Source of the DNA: Lachnospiraceae bacterium UBA3785
GTDB lineage: Bacteria > Bacillota > Clostridia > Lachnospirales > Lachnospiraceae
Reading direction: 5' to 3'
Length of the DNA stretch: 9,727 nucleotides
Assembly (NCBI GenBank): GCA_002369495.1
Contig: DFFD01000056.1
Span: forward strand, 1-9,727
Within the stretch, counting starts at the first letter, position 1. Each line of letters starts with the position of its first letter. A program made the translations under genes and the position numbers. Under the pieces are notes generated by a model. The model did not search any database. It was not told where the DNA came from and worked only from the letters and a program-made list of their open reading frames with translations. Of the stretch, positions 1 to 6,260 are shown in pieces.

Positions 1-597
1 ATCACGAACCTGATCAACCGCTTCTACGACATTCAGGACGGCAAGATCCGCTACGACGCGATCAATATCAATAAAATTAAGAAGCCTGACCTTCGCCGCT
101 CGCTCGGCATCGTTCTGCAGGACACCCACCTGTTCACCGCGACGGTCATGGAAAATATCCGCTACGGCAAGCTCGACGCGACCGACGAGGAAGTCTACGC
201 GGCAGCGCGGCTCGCCAACGCCGACGGCTTCATTCGCAGACTGCCGGAAGGCTACAACACGATGCTGCACGGGGACGGCTCGAACCTGTCCCAGGGCCAG
301 CGTCAGCTGCTCGCGATCGCCCGCGCGGCCATCGCAGATCCGCCCGTCCTGATCCTGGACGAGGCGACGTCCTCGATCGACTCCCGTACCGAGCGGATCG
401 TCCAGGACGGCATGGACAAGCTGATGAAGGGCAGGACGTCCTTCGTCATCGCCCACAGGCTCTCGACCGTCCGGAACTCGGACTGCATCATGGTTCTTGA
501 ACAGGGACGCATCATTGAGAGGGGTACACACGACGAGCTGATCGCCGCCCGCGGCAAATACTACCAGCTCTACACCGGTCTTGCCGTGAGCTCATGA
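1..597 (+). CDS. ABC exporter ATP-binding domain, C-terminal part (partial at 5' end)
   Basis: This is the last 198 codons of an ABC transporter; the frame is open at the window's left edge. It couples ATP hydrolysis to transport across the cytoplasmic membrane. Visible motifs, numbered from the window start, are the Q-loop (VLQDTHLF, about 38-45), the signature LSQGQRQ (96-102), Walker B VLILDEATSSID (116-127) with its catalytic Glu, the D-loop, and the H-loop IAHRLS (His152). Walker A and any membrane domain lie outside the window. The motif set is that of type IV (ABCB/MsbA-like) exporters, in which a six-helix permease is fused upstream. LSQGQ instead of LSGGQ with an intact Walker B Glu fits the catalytically competent half of a heterodimeric pair; this is inference. 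The substrate cannot be told. The stop at 595-597 is 13 bases before the next gene, so the two are probably co-transcribed. Confidence 0.93.
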   Translation: MTNLINRFYDIQDGKIRYDAININKIKKPDLRRSLGIVLQDTHLFTATVMENIRYGKLDATDEEVYAAARLANADGFIRRLPEGYNTMLHGDGSNLSQGQRQLLAIARAAIADPPVLILDEATSSIDSRTERIVQDGMDKLMKGRTSFVIAHRLSTVRNSDCIMVLEQGRIIERGTHDELIAARGKYYQLYTGLAVSS

Positions 598-610
598 GCG
601 CGGAGGCAAT

Positions 611-2236
611 ATGAGAGACAGATTTGAAGACGAAGATCTGCGGGAAGAGGAGGGCATACCTTTTCTCACGATCCCGATCATCATCGCCGGGCTGGCGATC
701 GTGATCTCGGCGTTCATTTTTCTGAAAATAACCATGGAGCGCCTGAACCGGGCCGGCGAGGGGGCCGCCGCAAATACCGCGGAAACCGTCAGCGTCCGGA
801 CGCTCCCGGAGGCGGACATAACGCGCATTACCGACAGCTGGTACCGCCGGAAGGGCGACCAGGAGCCCGCTGCAGCGGCTTCCTACGATGTTCTCGTGCT
901 CACGGAGGGCTCGCGTTCCGCCTATGAGCCGCTTGATGAGGCGCTTAAGGCTTATTCGGCGGACAATGCCGCCTACATGGCGGCTGCGCACGAGGAAAAC
1001 TGCCGCTACAGTCTCGCCGGTGACGGGAACTGCCGGGAGAACCTCTCCTATAAGCTGAAGAGGGCGGATGAGAGTGTGTTTTCATTTTCCGTTCAGTATG
1101 ACGAGAGCGGTGCGATCGGGACCCGGAAGGGGATCTCGGGGGCTGCCTTCAGCGCAAAGACGGGAAAGCGGCTTTCGTTCGGGGACGTCGCGGCGCAGCG
1201 GGAGGATTTCTGCGACCGGGCGGCCGCGAGACTCTTCGAGTTCTACGGGGCGGAGGAGTTCGACTTTGACTCGACGCGGAAGCTTTCCGATTACCTCTGC
1301 GGGAATATCCTGCTGCCTGAGACCGACGACCTCTTTACGGTGGATCCGCTCGGCGTGACGGTCTATCTGCCGGCCGGCGTCGCCGCCGCCGAGGAGAAGG
1401 GCATCCACACGGTGACGGTCTTCTTCTCGGAGTCCCCGAAGATGTTTAAGGAGGGAATCCGCGGAACGTCGGATCACTATGTGATGATGCTCGATCAGGC
1501 ACCGTACCTCAATTTCGCAGATCTTGACAGCGACGGCGAGCCCGAACTGATCACGGTCGAAGGGCTCTCCTATGAGGCCGGCGACGAGGAAGAAGGGCTT
1601 TATCCCTTTGCCGGTGTCTCCGTGGCGCTCGACCGTGACGAAAACCGCCGGAACTTCGGGTGCGAGACGTTTGAGGCGGCTCTTGTGAAGAGCGGGAGCG
1701 AAGCTTACATCTACGTCTCGGTCCGCTGCGATGAGGAAAATAAACTGCTGGTCTACGAGCTTAAGGACGGCAAAGCTGTTTTCCGCTCAGAGCAGGAGGA
1801 CCTCTCGCAGAGGCCCTTTACAGCCGGCGGGGACGGCCGGGAGAAATATCGTGTCTCCGGCGATGCGGAGAATATCCCGCTCGTCTCCGTTATGAGCGCG
1901 CTCGGCACCTACACGGGGACGAGAAGTTATACTGCCGGCAAGAACGGGGCGCCTTCCGCCAACACGGACTGGTACCTGTGCGAGGAGGGGCATTGGCTGA
2001 CCGCGAAGACGAGCTTACGGGCTCTCGCGCTGGACCAGAAGACGCTCGAGCCGACCGGAAATGAGATCGTCGTGCCGGCAAACGCCTACATGACCTTCTG
2101 CCGGACCGACAATACCGGTTACATCGACTTTTTCGCCGGAAACACGACCTACATCCGGGTGAGGTACGGCGCGGCTGCGCCCCAGTCGGTGAACGGGGTG
2201 ACGGCGGAGGAGGTTTTCGACGGGATCGAGAGGTGA
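611..2236 (+). CDS. Membrane-anchored DUF3298/RsiV-like extracellular protein, 541 aa
   Basis: The function is unknown. ATG at 611 is chosen because CGGAGG (601-606) lies just upstream. An acidic N-terminus is followed by one hydrophobic span (about residues 18-39), so most of the protein should be outside the cell. The middle resembles the DUF4163/DUF3298 arrangement of RsiV and PdaC-type proteins: a segment with AFSAKTGKRLSFGDV (about 177-190) and a later strand GVTVYLPAGVAAAEEKG (about 248-264). A DLDSDGEPEL segment (about 304-313) looks like a calcium-binding or VCBS-type loop. The end, from about residue 436, has the spacing of an SH3-like domain (DWYLCEEGHWLTAKTSL, then a closing hydrophobic strand). 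These assignments rest on pattern memory, not a search. No catalytic NodB domain and no sigma factor are visible nearby. The gene probably shares a transcript with the upstream ABC exporter and ends next to a large palindromic repeat. Confidence 0.8.
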   Translation: MRDRFEDEDLREEEGIPFLTIPIIIAGLAIVISAFIFLKITMERLNRAGEGAAANTAETVSVRTLPEADITRITDSWYRRKGDQEPAAAASYDVLVLTEGSRSAYEPLDEALKAYSADNAAYMAAAHEENCRYSLAGDGNCRENLSYKLKRADESVFSFSVQYDESGAIGTRKGISGAAFSAKTGKRLSFGDVAAQREDFCDRAAARLFEFYGAEEFDFDSTRKLSDYLCGNILLPETDDLFTVDPLGVTVYLPAGVAAAEEKGIHTVTVFFSESPKMFKEGIRGTSDHYVMMLDQAPYLNFADLDSDGEPELITVEGLSYEAGDEEEGLYPFAGVSVALDRDENRRNFGCETFEAALVKSGSEAYIYVSVRCDEENKLLVYELKDGKAVFRSEQEDLSQRPFTAGGDGREKYRVSGDAENIPLVSVMSALGTYTGTRSYTAGKNGAPSANTDWYLCEEGHWLTAKTSLRALALDQKTLEPTGNEIVVPANAYMTFCRTDNTGYIDFFAGNTTYIRVRYGAAAPQSVNGVTAEEVFDGIER

Positions 2237-2246
2237 GAGGAAAAAA

Positions 2247-2358
2247 CACAGGGACGGTTCCTGTGAGACGATTCTTGAGAAATGATTCTCGTTTGAGAAT
2301 CATTTCTCGAGAACCGTCTCCGGGAACCGTCCCCGGCATTTCTCTGGGAACCGTCCCC
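2247..2358. repeat. REP-like palindromic element with GGAACCGTCCC motifs
   Basis: A long interrupted palindrome occupies 2251-2333. The outer arms GGGACGGTTCC (2251-2261) and GGAACCGTCCC (2323-2333) are perfectly complementary over 11 bp. The inner 26-base arms (2265-2290 and 2295-2320) are complementary except at two positions and are separated by the 4-base loop GTTT. A direct copy of GGGAACCGTCCCC occurs at 2322-2334 and again at 2346-2358. The left edge also holds a small palindrome, CACAGG (2247-2252) / CCTGTG (2260-2265). No T-run follows, so this is not a normal terminator. GGGACGGTTC-type hairpins are known as dispersed intergenic repeats in Clostridia, often discussed with IS200-like (REP-associated) transposases. 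No transposase is present here, and assignment to that group is inference. Confidence 0.75.
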
Positions 2359-2373
2359 GCAGTAAAACGCAAC

Positions 2374-2406
2374 AAAAAAAGGAGAAGCGTTATGCTTCTC
2401 CTTTTT
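2374..2406. terminator. Bidirectional intrinsic terminator
   Basis: A perfect 8-bp stem GGAGAAGC (2381-2388) / GCTTCTCC (2394-2401) has a 5-base loop. It is flanked by seven As on the left (2374-2380) and five Ts on the right (2402-2406). Read on the minus strand, it ends the tRNA-Val transcript with a U7 tract. Read on the plus strand, it can end transcription coming from the ABC exporter and the DUF3298-like gene. Both uses are inferred from the symmetric structure. Confidence 0.85.
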
Positions 2407-2409
2407 CTC

Positions 2410-2482
2410 TGGAAGGTACAGGGCTCGAACCTGCGACCTTTCACACGTCAAGCGAATGCTCTCCCAGCTGAGCTAACCTTCC
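2410..2482 (-). tRNA. tRNA-Val(GAC)
   Basis: The minus strand folds as a full 73-nt cloverleaf. The 7-bp acceptor stem is GGAAGGT / ACCTTCC. The D-arm is GCTC-AGCTGGGA-GAGC. The anticodon arm is TTCGC-TTGACGT-GTGAA, with one G-U pair. There is a 5-base variable loop, and the T-arm is GCAGG-TTCGAGC-CCTGT. The loop TTGACGT places GAC at positions 34-36, which reads the valine codons GUC and GUU. The discriminator base is A. The 3' CCA is not encoded (the next bases are GAG), so it must be added by the CCA-adding enzyme. The gene stands alone in this window, with its own promoter and terminator. Confidence 0.96.
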
Positions 2483-2500
2483 ATGTCGTCAACGAATAGG

Positions 2501-2529
2501 ATTATATCAGGGTTTTCGGAAGAATGCAA
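2501..2529 (-). promoter_or_regulatory. Promoter for tRNA-Val
   Basis: On the minus strand, a perfect -10 TATAAT (plus-strand 2501-2506) lies 18 bases before the tRNA 5' end. At a 17-base spacing there is a weak -35, TTGCAT (plus-strand 2524-2529). The position fits a short 5' leader trimmed by RNase P. Confidence 0.7.
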
Positions 2530-2558
2530 GTGTTTTTTTAAAAAATATGTGCTATAAT
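2530..2558 (+). promoter_or_regulatory. Extended -10 promoter for the GDPD-acylphosphatase gene
   Basis: TGCTATAAT (2550-2558) is a TGn extended -10 with a perfect TATAAT at 2553-2558. The -35 region (about 2530-2535, GTGTTT) is poor, but an A/T tract at 2532-2545 lies between. The start codon is 41 bases downstream. The 11-mer TGTGCTATAAT is also found on the minus strand at 8006-8016, before the Ig-like gene. Confidence 0.65.
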
Positions 2559-2599
2559 GTGCGAAAATCATTCTGGCTTATATTCGGAGGTCCTGACAA

Positions 2600-3724
2600 G
2601 TGGAAAAATACATCGTCCCCGCGGTCATACTGAGCATCGCACTCCTCATCCGGTGCGCCGCTGCGCCTTACAACCGGCGCAGGGACCGCATGGCGGAGTA
2701 CGCGGGGGTCTATTTCGCCCACAGAGGACTCCACAACCTTGAAAAGGGGATTCCGGAAAACTCCATGACCGCCTTCGAGCGGGCGCGGCTCGCCGGCTAC
2801 GGGATCGAGCTCGACATCCGGCTGACCTCCGACAGCCAGTTCGCGGTGATGCATGACCGGAACCTCATGCGCGCCTGCGGGATCGACAGAAATGTCGACG
2901 AGCTGTCCATGAACGAGCTTAAAAAGCTCACGCTGTTCGGGACGCGCGAGACGGTGCCGCGCTTCTACGACGTCTTAAAGAGAGTGGCGGGCAGGGTGCC
3001 GCTCCTCATCGAGGTCAAATGCGAGCACGGGATGGACTTCCGGGAGATCGTGAAGGAGCTTGCGTTCTACCTCGACACCTATGAAGGAAAGGTCCTCGTC
3101 CAGTCCTTCCACCCGGGCATTCTCATGATGCTGGCGAAGGAGAGGCCGCAGTACCTGAGGGGCCAGCTCTCGGAGCGGTTTTCCGGGATGCCGGTTTGGA
3201 TGAAGGTATTTTCGTCGTTCCTGTTTAATTTTCTTGCGAAGCCGGATTTTATTTCCTACAGGATCGAAGATTCCGGCTTCCCCGGCTTCGTCCTGCAGCG
3301 CTGGGTCTTTAAGGCGTTTGCGGCCGGATGGACGCTGAAGAGTCCCGCGACGGAGGAGGAACAGAAGGGAAATTTTGACTTCTATATATTTGAAGGTTTC
3401 CTGCCGGAGAAACATAATGAGGCAGCGTCCGGAAAGGTAAGAAATATGGATAAATACGTGAGAAAACATATTATCGTAAGCGGGGATGTCCAGGGCGTCG
3501 GCTTTCGCTACCATGCTTCCTACGCTGCGCAGCGCTGCGGCGTCACCGGCTGGGTCAGAAATCTCTATGACGGCCGCGTCGAGCTGGAGGTCCAGGGGAC
3601 GGAGGAGCAGATCGGGCTCATGTTCCGTTCGGTCGAGGCGCAGAGGTTTGTCGAGATCACAGACCGCGAGATCGAAAACATCCCGACGGAGCCGCACGAA
3701 TACGAATTTAAGGTGCGATATTGA
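2600..3724 (+). CDS. Membrane-anchored glycerophosphodiester phosphodiesterase fused to acylphosphatase, 374 aa
   Basis: The GTG start at 2600 is supported by CGGAGG (2585-2590). Residues 4-22 form a hydrophobic anchor. The GDPD domain (about 37-272) cleaves glycerophosphodiesters to glycerol-3-phosphate and an alcohol. Its hallmarks are present: HRG (41-43), PENS (52-55), ELD (Glu70, Asp72), His85, IEVK (Glu138, Lys140) and QSFHP (168-172). Residues 283-374 are a complete acylphosphatase, an enzyme that hydrolyses acyl phosphates. It has the VQGVGFRY loop with catalytic Arg303 and, 18 residues on, Asn321 in GWVRN, the same spacing as in known acylphosphatases. The join is a short linker at about 273-282. 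An in-frame ATG at 3446, preceded by GGAAAGG (3431-3437), could let the acylphosphatase also be made alone. Both other frames carry stops near the join (TAATGA at 3416-3421, TAA at 3438-3440), so an indel that merged two adjacent genes is possible. Domain identities are secure; the fusion's meaning is not. Confidence 0.9.
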   Translation: MEKYIVPAVILSIALLIRCAAAPYNRRRDRMAEYAGVYFAHRGLHNLEKGIPENSMTAFERARLAGYGIELDIRLTSDSQFAVMHDRNLMRACGIDRNVDELSMNELKKLTLFGTRETVPRFYDVLKRVAGRVPLLIEVKCEHGMDFREIVKELAFYLDTYEGKVLVQSFHPGILMMLAKERPQYLRGQLSERFSGMPVWMKVFSSFLFNFLAKPDFISYRIEDSGFPGFVLQRWVFKAFAAGWTLKSPATEEEQKGNFDFYIFEGFLPEKHNEAASGKVRNMDKYVRKHIIVSGDVQGVGFRYHASYAAQRCGVTGWVRNLYDGRVELEVQGTEEQIGLMFRSVEAQRFVEITDREIENIPTEPHEYEFKVRY

Positions 3725-3733
3725 AGATAATAC

Positions 3734-3762
3734 TTGACTCTGAAAAAAGACTGTGTTACTAT
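3734..3762 (+). promoter_or_regulatory. Promoter of the rpmG-secE-nusG ribosomal cluster
   Basis: TTGACT (3734-3739) and TACTAT (3757-3762) are separated by an ideal 17-base spacer. The site lies 10 bases after the stop of the GDPD-acylphosphatase gene and about 160 bases before rpmG. The intervening leader (about 3769-3921) contains a run of nine Ts (3786-3794) and only weak hairpins, for example GGAAT / ATTCC at 3856-3873. I see no recognisable riboswitch or attenuator in it. Confidence 0.8.
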
Positions 3763-3921
3763 CGTAGGGCGATAAGCAGCAGGTCTTTTTTTTTGTGTGT
3801 AAAAATACAGATAAAGACCCGGAACCATTCATTGGAACTGTTCGGCACCCGCATCGGAATAAATCGCGATTCCCCCCGGCATGCGAACAGGGACACAAAA
3901 TTATCATTGGAGGTGAAAACC

Positions 3922-4071
3922 GTGCGTACAAGGATAACTTTGGCCTGCACAGAATGCAAGCAGCGTAACTACAATACCAAGAAGGATAAGAAAGAGCATC
4001 CGGAAAGATTGGAGACGAAGAAATACTGCAAATTCTGCCGCAAGCACACCCTGCACAAAGAGACGAAGTAA
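3922..4071 (+). CDS. rpmG: Large ribosomal subunit protein bL33, 49 aa
   Basis: bL33 is a small protein of the 50S subunit. The GTG start at 3922 is chosen because GGAGG (3909-3913) lies 8 bases upstream and the product then has the usual 49 residues; the frame also opens much further upstream, but that stretch does not look like protein. Two CxxC pairs (Cys9/Cys12 and Cys36/Cys39) show this is the zinc-binding (C+) form. The sequence is rich in Lys and Arg, as expected for an rRNA-binding protein. It is the first gene of the cluster, 17 bases before secE, an order common in Firmicutes. Confidence 0.96.
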   Translation: MRTRITLACTECKQRNYNTKKDKKEHPERLETKKYCKFCRKHTLHKETK

Positions 4072-4088
4072 GGGGTTGGAAGAGCAAT

Positions 4089-4301
4089 ATGGCTGACAAT
4101 AATGAAAAGAAGGCTCCCGAAAAGAAAAACAGCTTTTTCTCGGGCGTCAAGAAAGAATGGAACAGGATCATCTGGCCGACCAGAGATGATCTTGTGAAGC
4201 AGACTTCCCTCGTGGTTATCATTTCCATCCTGATGGGCGTGATCATCACGGTGATTGACAGCGCAGCTCTGCAGATTGTGAACTGGCTCATGTCGATCTG
4301 A
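4089..4301 (+). CDS. secE: Preprotein translocase subunit SecE, 70 aa
   Basis: SecE is the small subunit that clamps the SecY channel of the general protein secretion machinery in the cytoplasmic membrane. The protein has a charged cytoplasmic N-terminus, the conserved amphipathic segment VKKEWNRIIWPTRDDLVKQT (about 20-39) with the W-P-T-R core, and one membrane span (about 40-56). Single-span SecE of 60-75 residues is the usual form in Firmicutes, in contrast to the three-span form of E. coli. The ribosome binding site (GGAAG near 4078-4082) is weaker than those of its neighbours. It is probably co-transcribed with rpmG and nusG. Confidence 0.96.
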   Translation: MADNNEKKAPEKKNSFFSGVKKEWNRIIWPTRDDLVKQTSLVVIISILMGVIITVIDSAALQIVNWLMSI

Positions 4302-4332
4302 CGGGCAGCCCATTATGCTTAAGAGGTGAACG

Positions 4333-4875
4333 ATGGCAGAAGTAAACTGGTATGTCGTACATACTTATTCGGGATATGAGAATAAGGTCAAGGCGAACAT
4401 CGAAAAGACGATCGAGAACCGTCATCTGGAAAATGAAATTCTCGAAGTCAGAGTCCCCATGGAAAATGTCAAGGAGACCAGAAACGGTGTGACGCGCGAG
4501 ACGCAGAAAAAGCTCTTCCCCGGATACGTTCTGGTCAACATGGAAATGAACGACGACACCTGGTATGTCGTGCGCAACACGCGCGGCGTGACGGGCTTCG
4601 TAGGACCGGGAAGCAAACCGGTTCCGCTTACGGAGAGTGAGATCCGGGCGCTCGGCATGGGCGGCGGAAGCGAGCCGGCAGCGGAAGCAAAGACAAAAGT
4701 TATCTTTGACTGCGAGAAAGGCGATACGGTCGTTGTCACGGCCGGCGCATGGGAAGGCACGACCGGTCTGGTCACTGCGGTCAACCCGCAGAAGCAGACC
4801 GTCACGATCAATGTCGAGCTTTTCGGACGCGATACTCCGGTCGAGATCAGTTATTCCGAGGTAAAGAAACGCTGA
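4333..4875 (+). CDS. nusG: Transcription termination/antitermination factor NusG, 180 aa
   Basis: NusG binds the RNA polymerase clamp during elongation, affects pausing and termination, and can link polymerase to the ribosome. The N-terminal NGN domain (about 4-110) shows WYVVHTYSGYENKVKANIE and the conserved LFPGYVLVNM and NTRGVTGFVG motifs. After a short Gly/Glu/Ala linker (about 110-120), the C-terminal KOW domain (about 126-180) contains the GDTVVVTAGAWEGTTGLV core and ends in VEISYSEVKKR. The length is normal. AGAGGTGA (4322-4329) is the ribosome binding site for ATG 4333. It sits between secE and rplK as in most bacteria. Confidence 0.97.
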   Translation: MAEVNWYVVHTYSGYENKVKANIEKTIENRHLENEILEVRVPMENVKETRNGVTRETQKKLFPGYVLVNMEMNDDTWYVVRNTRGVTGFVGPGSKPVPLTESEIRALGMGGGSEPAAEAKTKVIFDCEKGDTVVVTAGAWEGTTGLVTAVNPQKQTVTINVELFGRDTPVEISYSEVKKR

Positions 4876-4878
4876 GGA

Positions 4879-4909
4879 GTGGAAGGGGGAGACCCCCGCT
4901 ATTAACCAC
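4879..4909 (+). ncRNA. GUGG...CCAC hairpin before rplK (probable L1-binding regulatory element, copy 1)
   Basis: Outer stem GTGG (4879-4882) / CCAC (4906-4909), inner stem GGGGG (4885-4889) / CCCCC (4893-4897) with loop AGA. The two stems are separated by an asymmetric internal loop, AA on one side and 8 bases (4898-4905) on the other. It begins 3 bases after the nusG stop and ends just before the AAGGAGG (4912-4918) of rplK. The same architecture, with different paired bases in the inner stem, recurs before rplA. L1 is known to repress its own mRNA by binding a site that mimics its rRNA target. This element's position and shape fit that role, but binding is inferred. Confidence 0.7.
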
Positions 4910-4926
4910 ATAAGGAGGAAACTAAG

Positions 4927-5355
4927 ATGGCAAAGAAAGTAACAGGCTATATCAAGCTTCAGATCCAGGCCGGCAAGGCTACGCCGGCTCCGCCTGTAGG
5001 TCCGGCTCTCGGACAGCACGGCGTCAACATCATGGAATTCACAAAGCAGTTCAATGCCCGCACCGCGCAGATGGGCGACTACGTCATCCCGGTCGTCATC
5101 ACGGTCTATGCGGACAGAAGCTTCACCTTCATCACGAAGACCCCGCCGGCACCGGTCCTCATCAAGAAAGCCCTGAACCTGTCTTCGGGTTCCGGTGAGC
5201 CGAACAAGAAGAAGGTCGGTACGATCACCAAGGCGCAGCTCCGCGAGATCGCCGAGCGCAAGATGCCGGACCTCAATGCTGCCGATATCGAAGCCGCGAT
5301 GAGCATTATCGCCGGCACCTGCCGCAGCATGGGTGTTGTTGTAGCTGAAGACTGA
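4927..5355 (+). CDS. rplK: Large ribosomal subunit protein uL11, 142 aa
   Basis: uL11 binds the GTPase-associated centre of 23S rRNA and forms the stalk base with L10, where elongation factors act. The ATG at 4927 follows AAGGAGG (4912-4918). The N-terminal domain has [20 protein letters not shown] with the proline-rich hinge found throughout the family and [14 protein letters not shown]. The C-terminal RNA-binding domain starts near residue 72 ([12 protein letters not shown]) and ends with the [15 protein letters not shown] motif. The length of 142 residues is typical. It is 51 bases after nusG and 48 bases before rplA. Confidence 0.98.
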   Translation: MAKKVTGYIKLQIQAGKATPAPPVGPALGQHGVNIMEFTKQFNARTAQMGDYVIPVVITVYADRSFTFITKTPPAPVLIKKALNLSSGSGEPNKKKVGTITKAQLREIAERKMPDLNAADIEAAMSIIAGTCRSMGVVVAED

Positions 5356-5358
5356 ACA

Positions 5359-5388
5359 GTGGAAGGACGAAAAGTCCGATAGGACCAC
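5359..5388 (+). ncRNA. GUGG...CCAC hairpin before rplA (probable L1-binding regulatory element, copy 2)
   Basis: Outer stem GTGG (5359-5362) / CCAC (5385-5388), inner stem GGAC (5365-5368) / GTCC (5374-5377) with loop GAAAA. The internal loop again has AA on the 5' side and seven bases (5378-5384) on the 3' side. It starts 3 bases after the rplK stop, the same offset as copy 1 after nusG, and ends directly before the AAGGAGG of rplA. The inner stems of the two copies differ in sequence but both stay paired. This covariation supports a conserved RNA fold rather than a chance repeat. Confidence 0.72.
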
Positions 5389-5403
5389 AAGGAGGATTAG
5401 AAT

Positions 5404-6093
5404 ATGAAACACGGCAAGAAATATACCGAAGCTGTGAATAATTACGATCGTCAGAACCTGTACGATCTTGAGGAAGCCTGCGCAGTTGTCAAGAAGACCG
5501 CTGTCGCGAAATTTGATGAGACCATCGAGGCTCACATCCGCACGGGCTGCGACGGCCGTCATGCCGATCAGCAGATCCGCGGCGCCGTTGTTCTTCCGCA
5601 CGGCACCGGCAAGAGCGTCCGCGTCCTTGTATTTGCCAAGAGCGCGAAGGCTGACGAGGCCCGCGAGGCCGGCGCAGATTACGTCGGCGAGATGGATCTT
5701 GTTGAGAAGATCCAGAAGGAAAACTGGTTTGATTTCGACGTCGTCGTCGCTACCCCGGACATGATGGGCGTTGTCGGCCGTCTCGGCCGTGTCCTCGGCC
5801 CGAAAGGCCTCATGCCGAACCCGAAGGCCGGTACGGTCACCATGGACGTCGCCAAGGCTGTCAAGGAGATCAAAGCAGGTAAGATCGAGTACCGTCTCGA
5901 CAAGAGCAACATCATCCATGTTCCGGTAGGCAAGGCTTCCTTCACCGAGGCTCAGCTTTTCGAGAACACCAAGACTCTGATCGATCAGCTTATCAAGGTT
6001 CGTCCGGCGGCTGTCAAGGGTCAGTACCTCCGCAGCATCACGCTTGCGGCCACCATGGGCCCGGGCGTTAAGGTCAATCCGGTCAAGTTCTGA
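5404..6093 (+). CDS. rplA: Large ribosomal subunit protein uL1, 229 aa
   Basis: uL1 forms the mobile L1 stalk that helps release deacylated tRNA from the E site, and in many bacteria it is the translational repressor of the L11-L1 operon. The protein begins [20 protein letters not shown] and carries the family motifs [34 protein letters not shown] and [12 protein letters not shown]. It ends with GPGVKVNP, as usual. A length of about 230 residues is normal. AAGGAGGA (5389-5396) is the ribosome binding site. Its predicted RNA target appears just upstream and also before rplK, so autogenous control of both genes is plausible (inference). Confidence 0.98.
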   Translation: MKHGKKYTEAVNNYDRQNLYDLEEACAVVKKTAVAKFDETIEAHIRTGCDGRHADQQIRGAVVLPHGTGKSVRVLVFAKSAKADEAREAGADYVGEMDLVEKIQKENWFDFDVVVATPDMMGVVGRLGRVLGPKGLMPNPKAGTVTMDVAKAVKEIKAGKIEYRLDKSNIIHVPVGKASFTEAQLFENTKTLIDQLIKVRPAAVKGQYLRSITLAATMGPGVKVNPVKF

Positions 6094-6103
6094 TAAAGAA
6101 CTA

Positions 6104-6133
6104 TTGACAAACGGGTTAAGACCGTGCTAATAT
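6104..6133 (+). promoter_or_regulatory. Internal promoter before the L10 leader
   Basis: A perfect -35 TTGACA (6104-6109) and the extended -10 TGCTAATAT (6125-6133, hexamer TAATAT at 6128-6133) are separated by 18 bases. The promoter starts only 10 bases after the rplA stop. It would let rplJ-rplL be transcribed separately from the L11-L1 segment. Confidence 0.82.
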
Positions 6134-6146
6134 AACCAGGCATCAT

Positions 6147-6198
6147 ACCGAAGACAGCTGGTGTCCCACAGGACGTAAGCGAAGCGCCAGCCGAGGGA
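6147..6198 (+). ncRNA. L10 ribosomal protein leader
   Basis: The core ACCGAAGACAGCTGGTG...GCCAGCCGAGG matches the conserved L10(L12)4-binding leader of rplJ in Firmicutes. The stem GCTGGTG (6157-6163) pairs with CGCCAGC (6185-6191). An inner hairpin GTCC / GGAC (6163-6174) and the conserved purine-rich flanks complete a kink-turn-like region. L10-L12 complexes bind such leaders and reduce expression of rplJ-rplL. Recognition is from motif memory. Confidence 0.85.
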
Positions 6199-6222
6199 AT
6201 GATTTTTCATGTGAGAGATCGT

Positions 6223-6260
6223 ATATCCCTGTATCTTCGATGCAGGGATATTTCTTTATT
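6223..6260 (+). terminator. Attenuator hairpin in the rplJ leader
   Basis: A perfect 9-bp stem ATATCCCTG (6223-6231) / CAGGGATAT (6243-6251), which can extend inward around a TTC loop, is followed by the T-rich tail TTCTTTATT (6252-6260). It lies 25 bases beyond the L10 leader core and 45 bases before rplJ. This fits a transcription attenuator coupled to L10 binding. The interrupted T-run suggests incomplete termination, leaving read-through for normal expression (inference). Confidence 0.7.

Noticed and set aside
2233..2499. An 88-codon plus-strand reading frame after the DUF3298-like gene
   Set aside because: It is a translation of the palindromic repeat (GTVP repeats), the terminator and the antisense of tRNA-Val (GSNLRP pattern); there is no protein-like sequence of its own.
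3721..3921. Upstream in-frame extension of rpmG from 3721
   Set aside because: The stretch covers the promoter and leader, is not protein-like, and the GTG at 3922 has a strong GGAGG and gives the normal 49-residue bL33.
3769..3921. Possible riboswitch or attenuator in the rpmG leader (T9 run and weak stems)
   Set aside because: The T-run is not preceded by a stable hairpin, and the stems found are only 4-5 bp; no known leader motif was recognised.
2975..4291. A 438-codon minus-strand frame across the GDPD fusion, the rpmG leader and secE
   Set aside because: It overlaps certain genes and a promoter region antisense, and it lacks any family pattern.
4288..5919. A 543-codon minus-strand frame across nusG, rplK and rplA
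   Set aside because: It is fully antisense to three certain genes, and its composition reflects their codon bias. It has no ribosome binding site or recognisable domain.
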